A stretch of DNA of 64,000 nucleotides from Timema cristinae (taxonomy: Eukaryota > Arthropoda > Insecta > Phasmatodea > Timematidae): NCBI GenBank assembly GCA_039000515.1, contig JBCFYV010000100.1, forward strand, positions 53,939,433 to 54,003,432, written 5' to 3'. Positions within the stretch are counted from its first letter, which is position 1. The number at the start of each line of letters is the position of its first letter. Under the pieces are notes generated by a model that did not search any database, was not told where the DNA came from, and saw nothing but the letters and a program-made list of their open reading frames with translations. Positions 34,101-46,100 of this stretch are shown here, piece by piece. The position numbers and the translations under genes were made by a program.

Positions 34101-37100
34101 ATTTATCTAAAGACAACACCACCAATGTTACAGTTGCAGGATAAGACAACTTACATCTGCGTTATGTTGGTATCCATTGGCTACATTGTATCGCTGCTCC
34201 ACTTCCTGTTTCGTTTGCTCGATCATGGTGCGACCGTAAGCTGTCACGCTCTAGGAGAGAGATATTAAGCGATAATTTAATTTCATGTTGATGGACTTCT
34301 GTTTACAATCTATATATTTAAAACAACTTTTTTTTAAATCCTATACAAACTTTGAATATTAATATTTATAAAATCTGAATTTGATTCGAAATTCAAATCT
34401 AAAATATAATTAAGGATTCAAAGATTCAAGGAGCTCAATCCTAAATAAAGCCTATGTTAAAAAAGTAACTATCGAAAGTTATTTGAGTATATGTAAAACC
34501 CATCCCTGTTTAAAACATAGCTATTGCAAGTTAGTGAAGTTATCACAGTTTAGGAACTCACCCCTGAAATTTCAAGACAGGGCAACTTGCCCACCTGTGC
34601 CCCGTGAAGCCATACACCGAGTTGGCACTGATCTTGAGGGCCAACTGCCGTCCGTCCAGCACCTTTTGTCTGAACGGGTCAGTTTCGTTCTTCAATTCTG
34701 TCTTGGCTTTCTTCCTCGCGCTCAACAGACTTTCCAAGATCTCCGGGAGAAGCCCTTTACGCAAGGTGCTCTTGACGAAGAAGTTGTTGGCGGGGGTCTT
34801 GCTGTACTGGTCTGGCGTCAGCCTGGCACAGTGATGACGAGAGTTTAAAACAAATGACCGACTATCAAAGTGCAACAAAATATTAAAATTAGCATTTTTT
34901 TTAGCACCATGTCAAAAAACTTGAGCAAAATGGTTATAGTGATTTGGTTCCAAATGGGTATCTTATTAGTGTTTGATATAGCAAATAACTCTGAATATAT
35001 GGTTCTAGGTAAAAATTCAATAATGGGTCTTTTACTAAGGGGGGATTTTTGAAAATTAAAATTAAGTTGTAGTAATAATGGGATATATCAGAATAAAACA
35101 AAATATTTAAAAAAATTATGCAATAAATAATATTATCATTATCATATATTATTATTAGCACCATGTCTTACTACCCGTTCGAGGTTATACCCACTTACAC
35201 TAATGTGTAATGGTATGGTGATTGTGAGATGAAATGGAGGAATTACAGTTTAACGTGGGATCCGAACCACGGTGAAGGCCTGGCATTCTACACATTCACA
35301 AGTTGTGATTAATACACGTCTTGTCAGAGGTGAAGGAAGGGTTTGGTAATCAGATAAATCAGTGCCGGGACCGAGGATTGAAACCCGGACCTCCAGCACA
35401 GAAGTCTGACACTATTAATGGTAATTTTAGCGTATAAAGATATATAAATAACAACAATATAATATTTTTAAATAATAAAGGCACAAAAAAAAAAAATTTT
35501 ATTTGGCTTCAAGAATATTTCATATATTCAATTCGAATTTGCTTTAGATAAAAATAAGTGGACTTTCTACTCCCCTAGTTCAAAGCAAAGTCGAAGTTTT
35601 TTTCCAAAGCTTCACATACTCTTTGCTTGCTAAAAATTAAATCTTTCAAAGTATACGGTGACGTTGACTCAGTCAGAGGACCCAAGTTACACACCCGAGT
35701 TTATCTTTGGTCCCGCCTTGGAGTAGAGTCGTGTAACACAGGTTGTGGGCCATCATGATGCTAGGGTACAAGGAGCTGAAATCTAGCGTCGCTATTGGGT
35801 CGGCGTAATAGCCTTTCTTGGGCTCGATCACGGTGGCACCCTCGAACTGCTCCTCCTGGACTCCCCCTTGGTACGTCGGCATCAGGTAGCCACTCTCCCT
35901 CGCCTGGCGGTGAAAAGTCAACAGTAGCCGAGTTGATTAGCAAATCCTTATCTTTATTTTACCTACAAATCCTTTATCTTAATTCCACATCACGGAATAA
36001 AATTACCAACCTAAGATAAAATATAATAAAATAATACAAAATAAATTAGACATATGTAAACTTTTTTGTTATATTACATTCATTATAACCTTATATATAC
36101 AAATATTTCCCGAGATTGTCTTTTATATTATTTGTTCCTTTGATATGTTCATATTTAAGTTTCCTATCATTCTTTAAAAATTCTTTGTTTTACTCAGTTT
36201 TGTGTTTTTTTGTTTCCTGTTTCCTTTTTAGAAAGTTGCATCGCGTCGTTTTAACATTCACTGCCGATCGAGTCCCAATAGAATGAAGCCTTGGTCGAGT
36301 GATTGGGCAGTGGCGATCAATTTCATTCAAGACGCAGTCGATGCCTCTTTGTCCAACGGCAGTAGAGTAAGATGTGAGCTCTTCTTCTTCTTTTCACTTT
36401 AGGAGTTGTGTTGTGTTCGTTCCTTTTGTGTTTCTATCTGCCTTTCTTGTACCTTCTTCCAAATATATATATACACACTCAGTTACTCCATGTATAGAGA
36501 GTTAAGTGTTAAATTATTGATATGGGGTCTGGTTGTTAAATGTTTCCTATAATTATGCTTAGACTCAAACTATTTGTTGGTTCAACCCCAACTATCCAAA
36601 TGGTAACAGCCAGATTCTAGGCCATTGATTTAGCACTTAACTAAACGTATGAATCTTAAAATGAATTAATCATATCAAAATATGTTTAAAATTAGATCTT
36701 ACTTCTGTTCTATTATTCAAATGGATCAAACACATCCTCAGAAGGAAATGTCTTCAGCAGGACGTCATAGAAGGAACGGTTGAGGGAAAGAGAAGCTTAG
36801 GAAGGAGGAGGATTCAAATATTGGATGACTTGAAGGAAAGAAGAAAATTCTGGGAACTAAAAGAGGCAGAGGACAGGGTGCATTGGAGGTCCAAATTCAT
36901 TGAATTTGAACTGTTAACAGAGTGTATTGGACCCAACTTTATTTATACAGTTTTACAGCAATGAGAATGACCGACATACTTTCCTGAGAAGCTGCGAGAC
37001 AACTTTAATCTGCTGCCCCTGGTGAGTAGACTCGACAGCGACACACCAGTCACTCGGGCCATCTCCATGTAATTGATGATACACATGAGCTTGTCCAGAA

Positions 37101-40100
37101 GACGCAGAGGAAGATACGCGTCCTTCAGACAGTAAACCGCCAACCTGACAGCATACAAATGGGGATACATGTTTCTCAGCGCCGCGTTTTGTCACTCGTT
37201 CACTTTTGTACTAATTACACTAATAGTTTAAGAAAATGGGAAGGTTATATTTAAAGAAAGTAGATCCACATTTTCTTAGAGGGAGGGTGGAAAACCTACT
37301 GCGAGAGTCAGTTAAAGTTCGGCTACATTTTAAACAAGAGTGCTCATTTGGCCCGAGGCCCAAACACTCCTTATCATCTCAATAGGCGCGTCTTACTGGT
37401 CATAACATTCCTAGCTTTCTTCGCCTTGTTTGAATTAGGACCAATGGTATAGTTACAAATTCAAACTGTGAAGAAAGTACAAAAATCTTCTTTGTATCTT
37501 CCTCCTGTCAGTTGGACCAGTGACATTGTGTATTCAACTAGGTGACCTCCCCCCTCCAACCCAACAGGAAATAGAAACAGATTAACTGTTTGTTCCAAGC
37601 TATTAAAAGATTACTGACAAAATGTACTCCTCGTTAGGTTAAGTCTGTTCAGCATAGGAATTGTTTTCTGAAAGCCCTTTTCCCTACCAGAAATCTATTA
37701 TATAGTAGGATATTGATAGGAAAAAAGACCTTTCAGAGAGTAATTCCTACCGTGAATGGAGTATACTTCATTTTTCTACAATTTTATCATATTAAAGAAA
37801 TATAATACATACATCTACATGCAGTACCTAATCAAACCCTTTCCCTTAAGGGATAGGCAAGAAACTGTGCATATAACTCAAAGAACGACAGCTCCGTGCT
37901 TAATCTATCTTTACTTCCATTCTACACACTTCCCTATCCTTGCATACTCCTTTCGTCTCAACAACATCCATACACAGAGTCATACACGCTCTTTTATTAT
38001 TAAAACTCTTAAATTTGATCCTTTCACACATTCATCTACAATATTTAGTCCCATCAAACATGGCCTACCCCTTTGTTTTGATTTACACTCTCTACCTTCA
38101 TATATTTGTTTCATCAAGTGCTTAATCCACACTCATACTCTCAACATGTCCAAACCAGCATAAGACCGTACCTATCTGATTCCCTTTCAAACTGCACTCC
38201 TTCAGCACCCATACATTACAATCTGCTATATAAATTACCAAATCTTCAATAATAATAATAATATAAATTATTATTAGCACCGCGTCTTACTACCGTTCGG
38301 GATATACGCTTTAAGTACTAATTACGTTAATGGATTTAGGAATGGGGAAGGTTGAATTAGAGGAAGTGAACCCGCATTAGCGTGGAGGGAGAGTGGAAAA
38401 CCATTTATGAAAAACCACCCCAGTTCACCCGACCGAGATTCGAACCTCGATCTTCCCGTCCTCAGCAGTCGAGCTCAACACGACAAGCTCGTTAACCAAC
38501 TACGCCACGAGGCGGGTTAAAATCTGTCAATAGAAGTTTGATTGTACAAACATTTCTTAAATATCTCATTCCAACCATATTCTTTTTTAGAATGTGACAA
38601 AAAAAAAGTATCTACCAGGGAACAAACACCATGGAATATCAAAGACAGGTCTAACAACTTGAAATCACTGACCTGCGCCTAGTCTGCGGGTTGCCGTTCT
38701 GAAGGTCTGTGATAATGTTGTGGTGAACGTCTTCTTTCTGCTCTTGAAGGAAGTGATAACTCACAGAGTTGAGGGTGTATGAACGAAGTTTGTAATCCCG
38801 AACCAGGACCTAATAATGTTTAATTTTTATAAGTAGTATGCTAGTAGTGAGATAAGAGGGCAGCAGAGGGAGTTGTTCTACACACACGTAAGCGACATAC
38901 TGTGGGAAAGAAAAGTGCCCTTGAAGTGCTATACGTACTCCATATCCATAGTTATGTAAATAAGTATGCAGCAGAAACATGGAAAATGGAAATAAGACCA
39001 GGAAAGTGGAGGCCATGAGAATGAAGTTATACAGGCAAGAGTAGGGTCACAGGGAGTACATGAGATAGTAGAGGAAGCAAGACAGAGATAGTATGGGCAT
39101 GTAATGAGGCCGGAAAAGGAGAGGATACCAAAGAGAATATGGAGATGAAGTAAGGAGGTTAAAGATCACAAGGAAGAACAAGAAAGTGATGGGAGCAGCA
39201 GATAACAAATGTGCAAGTGAGAGGAGAATAATGGAAGCAATTTTTAGAGGATGAGAGTGGTGGAAGGATAAAGGAAGATGGAGACATTTTATTAAACGTA
39301 GCCGACCACAGGCTGGATAGAGTTTATGATGATGAAGAGTATTATTAAGCAAATAATAATTATTTTTGAATAGATGATTATTATATTCTTATATATTTTT
39401 TATTAACTTTTATCATTATCATTATTATTATTATGAGTGATAAGACTTGTTATCTTACGAGGAACAAATCAAAAGGAACTCTGCCCTCGAAGTTAACACT
39501 CTTGTTCTCTCTGCGGCCCATCTGTTTGCTTTGAAACATTTGCTCTTTGATCACGGATCTGCAACAAAGAGAACATTATTAGTCAACCGGATAAAAAAGC
39601 GACGAGGGGAATCTCTAAGAGAGATAAATTGCTTATTAGTAGAGAACTGTAGAAGGTGAGGTTATTTTAAGTAGAAGAGTGGGGTTATTTTTTCTCAAAA
39701 ATCCATATGTCCAATTAAGTGTTACAAAAATAAATAACCAAAAAAACAAACATATTAATGTACTTGCTTGGACCTAGCGTGATATTTTTAAAGACTTTAA
39801 ACAAAGAGTCAATCTATCAAAATTTAGGTATTGTAATGTGTAAAAGTAGCAATCGTGATTTTTAATGCTAGCTTCAAATAAAAAAATGTATAAATAATAC
39901 CCTCAAAACACTCAATTTCCTGTGATCCATTTTATGCCTATAAAATAAGTAAAAACTGATACTATTCGTATAAGCGGCAGCCCTAGTATAGTGCTATCAC
40001 CAGTGTTACCACGTTGAAAATTATATTTCATGATGTGGTATTTGCCAAATTACAAAAAAATTGTGTTTGTTGTGGGTTTTTTTTAAAAAAAAGCTTAAAT

Positions 40101-43100
40101 TCATGTTATTTGTGTGTAAACAGTAGAATTCGTGCAAAAATATGTTTTATAGAAAATGTGAATTTTGCATGTCTCTCCTTATAAGTAATTCCAGAAGAAA
40201 AAAGATATAAGTCCAATGAAAAAAACTCGTACAAATATTTTTGTAAACAAAGGGAAATTGGTGACAAACGGCTATCTTAAATTAAACTTTCAATGTTTAG
40301 TTCAAATTAGCCATTTTCTCTTTACTTACATACCACAAACATTTTTCTTCCTTTTTCTCTTCCTCTGTTTTGTTTCTATTCTCCTTTTCTGTACATTTTC
40401 ATTCAAACTCAACAACCAGGCCCCAGAGCAGTAATTTAATACTTGACATATCAGTGTCATCATAAACATATAACAATAGATTTAAAAATTGGCTTCAATT
40501 CATAATTTATAAGCAAATTTAATTTTAATGGGAACAAAATCAGAATTGATAACAAATATCAGATTTGGAGAAGAAAAATTCACACCAATGTGGTAAAGTA
40601 CACCTTTTTATGTTTTAGAAATGTATGAATAAACATTTAATACTAAGAGTCAAGTTTATATAATAAACATTGAGGATTTTTATTTTGGAGTTCAAGTAAT
40701 CTAAAGCAATATTTTGAACTAGGCCTATAAATATTTAAGTAGAATTTACATAAGAAATCCATGCATAAATCATATATATAAACATACTTTTTTGTGTCAA
40801 AAAAATTATAATCATACAAATTCTGATTTTTAAATATATTTAATGTGGTACTATTTAAATTTTTTTTAAAAATCATATAAAAGGAAATATTAAGGGAGTC
40901 TATTCGCTAAGAAATAATATGTTAACATGGAATAAAATAAATTAAAACTGGAAATTTTCCGCTTCTCAAATTTAAGTCAGATGTAAAAATCTTTGAGTTG
41001 AGTTTGAGAGCTACTAAAAGCTCGACTCAAACTCATTATTGAGTACCCGCACAACCTTAGTGTTTAACACGTTCTCTTAAATCAGAAACAATGTCAACTC
41101 GTCACTTATATTAACTAATGTGTATCAAGTCACTTTAAAAACAATAAACGTAGCTCACTTACTGAATATCTTTAATCCTCCCTAAGTAGGTGAAATTCTT
41201 CACCTTCAAATGTTTGGCTCGGTTGATCAAGTAAGGGAGGTCAAAGTTATTGATGTTGTAGCCAGTGAGTATGTCTGGATCCAACTCTCGGACAAATTCG
41301 GCCCATTTCTGAAATAAAATATAAGAACTCCTCTAACAGATACAAAAATATTTTGATTAAGTTTAGGTTAGTTTCACTTAGGCTGTATCCGAATAGTCTA
41401 CTTATGCGACGTCGTGTTGGCTCGTGGCGTTGATAGCTGCATTGGCAATCACATGACCAAGTGTAGAGCTGTCCGAATAGTCGCTGACTAGACCAATGCA
41501 GTCTTCTCGTGGCGTTGGTAACCATGGCTACGGAAGCTACGAGCCATGCGGCGTTGGTGCGGTGTTTGACTGGCAATTGTTTTAGTATTATTTTTTCGTC
41601 TGCTTGAGCACCGACTTACACAAATATTTCGTTTTCATTAGAGCTAATAGATGGCTTTTACATAGTTTCTAAGTTATTCAGTAGGAAGCAGCACTGCGGG
41701 CCCAAGTATGTTGCCGTTCGAATAGTTTGATGCAGTCTTCGCTATGAAAACCGCGAGAAGTGTAAAATCTTCAAGACTGAATCCAGTAAAGTGTACTTGA
41801 CTATTCGGATACAGCTTAGTATTTAGTATAAGAATATTATTCATGAACAATATTCAAAACATATTTTGACTAAAGATGAGACACTCAAACCCTTAAAGGA
41901 GGAAGTGGCCATACTTTTGGATCTAGTGAATTAATCCATGGTGAAGCATGAAGTGATGGTAATAACCAACAGGGCTGTGATGTCGGTAAAAATGTACAGG
42001 TTTTGGATCGGTACAGAGTAGATTCAACCCGTTTCTAGTATTTTTTGGCACCACATACAGGTTATAAGCACACCTCTAATTAAATCTCCAGATCCCGCTC
42101 TCCCCTTGCCAGTGTCTACCTACCGTCCGGGCTATTCACACATTTAATGATATCAATTGAGAATGACAAAAGGTAGAATTGAGAGGAAGTGTACCAGTAT
42201 TTACAAGGAAACAGTAAATCTACACACAATAGATACACTCGGCCAAGATTCAAAGCCCGGCCTCCCTGTCACTGGCAAACAATGATAGATGTGCTTGACA
42301 TTTAAAGGGTACAGGGGAAAAGGGGGGGAAAAGTTTAATTTTAACTCAAATTGAGTTAGTGCCACCATCTGTTAGACAATCATGATACCTTTCAAATACA
42401 CTTTAGATTATGGTTAAAAGATATATCGGTCATATTTTAGGTTATTTAAAAAAAAAAAGGTATTATATTGGGTCTTAATGGGGTTTGGGACATAAAAGTT
42501 ATCCTGGAAACTATTTGTAATCCTATTTATACCCTCCATTAGTCGGCGATCCCACAAGTTCGGTTATGTCTCTAATGTATGTTCCTGTTTACGAATCCTG
42601 CCCCTCACCTCGAGCATCTCCCTTTCACTCGTGAAACTGAGCACCTGACTGCCGACTATCGGGGCACACGTGTCCAGCGTGAACACGTTGCGAATAAACG
42701 GCTCATGATCCCCCTGACGGACCACCATGTTGGCGATCTGGATCACCGGGTCGTGGTCCGGTTCGGGGAAAATTCCTTAACAAAACACAGAAAGTATAAG
42801 GAATATTATTTTCAAATATTCTTGAAATATATTCTTTTGTATCGGGACAATATTATAAATACCAAATATGTATAATTGATAATAAATCCACTATTACCTT
42901 GAGGGAGTCGTTAAAACAAATAACCTCTTGCTTTATTGTAATTTTAACTGTAGGACCATCACAATTTTAAGTTTCCCATAGAGAAATAAAAACAGTGTCG
43001 CGGAGTTGCAAACTTTGATAATCAAAAGCTTGCGAGGATTACGTAAGCCTAAACAATCATACTTTCAATTGTTTCACATCAGCAATTGTGCATGTGCATT

Positions 43101-46100
43101 ATTGGGTCATGTTTTAAAAACAAAGATTGTTTTGCCAATTTGCACAGCCATGTGTTGACATAAACGTTGACTCAGGGGAAGACACCTATCTTTTTTTTTT
43201 GGTGGTATATAATAGTGAATTTTAGAACCGTTTTTGAAAAAAAGGGACCGAGAAGGACGCTAGTTGTGTTAAGGTGCTTACTTTGAAGTACAGTAGCCCA
43301 TGGCTTCTTTGGTGCTGACTGACAGCTGACGGCTTTGAAAAGTTACCAGACCAAATAATGTATCCCTACGCCAAACCATTTGATCTGCAAAAACATGTGT
43401 TTAGCAGCTGTCACTTCTGACAGTCAAGATTTAGGTATATACCTAAATGTTGACTGTGAGAAGTCAGCTTTGAGCTGTCAGTCAGCACCAAAGAAGCCAC
43501 GGGGCTACTGTACTTTACATACTCAGCTATCGAGTTAGAGTAAATTGTGAGGAGAATATCCTACAGCTTGAGTCCCTGTTCTGTACAGAGGGGGGAGACC
43601 CCCAAACCACCTTGAAATACTGGGTTATATAACAACCGTGAATAGTTGAGCAGCTGTGTGTTCGACACTAATTGAGGTTATAGTAACGAAAATAGGTCAG
43701 GGCGCATAACTGCTGAGCAGGGACACTGACAGAATAAGGGCCTTTTTTCTAAACTCTTTCAACTTGTTCTAAAAACTTATATCACATTTTATACAATGAA
43801 ATAGTAACTATTATTATTATTATTATTACTACTACCCGTTTGGGCTATACGCACTTACGCTAATGTATAATGGTAGGGTGATTTTGAGATGAAATGGAGG
43901 ACCTACAGTTTAACGCGGGATCCGAACTACAGTGGAGGCCTGGCATTCCCCACATTCACAAGTTGTGATTAATACACGTATTGTCAGAGATGAAGGAAGT
44001 GTTTGGTGATCAAATAAATCTGTGCCGGGACCGAGGATTGAATCCCGGACCCCCATTGCAGAAATCTGACATGTTACCCCTAGACCACCAGCTCACCTTA
44101 AATAGTAACTAATCTATTTCAATACACAAGATTAAAATGAACCCTATAGTTATTTGCCACTGCCTAACCCATCCTGACAAGTAGGCCCACGGGTTGGGGA
44201 GTAGCGACAAAAGCAATTACCAACGAGTACCTTCAGGATTAATATTGAGTTGCTTCGATGTCTGGAAGCGAAAGAGATTATTGAAGTTTTTCCTAACTTT
44301 CAGCACCGGAAACATGATCAGGAGTTGGGAGAACTAGAGAAAGGAGAGGAAGCAAGGGTGAGATGATGTGGATGTGTGACGAGGAAGGGAAAAGAGAGAA
44401 TGCCAAAGGAGTGCAATGGAGTTGAAGCTTGGAAGGAAAAGACAGCAAGGGAGACCAAGAAACAGTTGGAAGCAACAGATAACAGCAAGTGTACATTTAA
44501 CTAAACTGACCCGACCACAGGTTGGAAATAGTTCATAGTTATTCAAGTTAGTTTAGGCATGCAACATTTTGAAATAGTTTTTATATTGAAATCTACTTGT
44601 CTTGTTTAAAGAATTTTAAAATTAATATTAAAATAGTATTTTCAACAGTAACACACTTCCATTTAATAATATCCTCTTACTAAAATAAATCCCTACAAGA
44701 CATTGAGCTAATAGAAAAAAAAACCACCACTTTAGTTTATAGCAGGATGTGAAGTCTGAATTTCTCAGGAAAACCATTATGTGAAAATTAAAAACTAATG
44801 TTGCCAGAGGCACAATGATGGAAAAAAAATATATTAAAATTGTATCTACATTCTTAATCAATTTAATTGAGTGTGTAAAGATAAATTGTACAGTAATGCA
44901 TAAGGAAGCATCAATGGAGGCTTTTGATAACTTTTAAATTACCTTCATAATAAAATAAATCAAAACCAGACCTAATTATAAAACGGCAAATTTTAGTGAC
45001 TTTCAATCAATGTTGGTGGTCGAAAAGGGGCTTCATATACAAATCAGGGTATAGTTTTCTATTGGTGCAGTTACCCTTGCGGCCGGCGCATTCTATGTCA
45101 AAGCTCAAGATTCGGAAGGGCGCCACCTTGCTCCATTCCCCCTCTGGTGGGTGGGACACAAACTCCTCCCATGAAATGTCAGCCTCTAGCTGACATCGAG
45201 ACACCTTCTTGGACCTCTCTCGCAGTTGGTACTTGCCGGCGGGAAGTTCCACCCAGCTGCAGCCCACCACACCAGTGTCCACCATGAATCTGGGCGTGGA
45301 GGAGTGTACCAATCAATTCACCATCGTACCATTACCAAATTTTATTCACCACTCAAATATAAGTCTTTGAAATCTTTGGCTGGACCACAAGGACCTCCTT
45401 GGATAGCTCGACTCTCTTGTAACTAAATGTTTTTTTAAGACAATCCAGTGGATTTTTCTTAGTTAAATAAAGTAGACTGATTATCTGATTCCAGAGTCAA
45501 CATTTGAATCAAACCATTCACCTGATATCAAAGTCAACATTTGAATCAAACCATTCACCTGATATCAAAGTCAACATTCGACTCAAACTGCTCACCTGAT
45601 ATCAAAGTCAACATTCTACTCAAACCGCTCACCTGATATCAAAGTCAATATTTGAATCAAACCATTCACCTGATATCAAAGTCAATATTCGACTCAAACC
45701 GCTCACCTGATATCAAAGTCAACATTCTACTCAAACCTCTCACCTGATATCAAAGTCAACATTTGAATCAAACCATTCACCTGATATCAAAGTCAACATT
45801 TGAATCAAACCATTCACCTGATATCAAAGTCAACATTTGAATCAAACCATTCACCTGATATCAAAGTCAACATTCGACTCAAACTGCTCACCTGATATCA
45901 AAGTCAACATTCTACTCAAACCGCTCACCTGATATCAAAGTCAACATTTGAATCAAACCATTCACCTGATATCAAAGTCAACATTCTACTCAAACCATTC
46001 ACCTGATATCAAAGTCAACATTCGACTCAAACCGCTCACCTGATATCAAAGTCAACATTCTACTCAAACCTCTCACCTGATATCAAAGTCAACATTTGAA

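Noticed and set aside
32863..37019. Programmed ribosomal frameshifting in POLD1
   Set aside because: Three separate sites, no slippery heptamer or shared structure was seen, and orthologues known to me need none. Base-run errors explain all three.
41247..41576. 109-codon ORF on - across POLD1 exon 8
   Set aside because: Wrong frame over exon 8 and runs into the PIF-like MITE. The correct frame gives [18 protein letters not shown].
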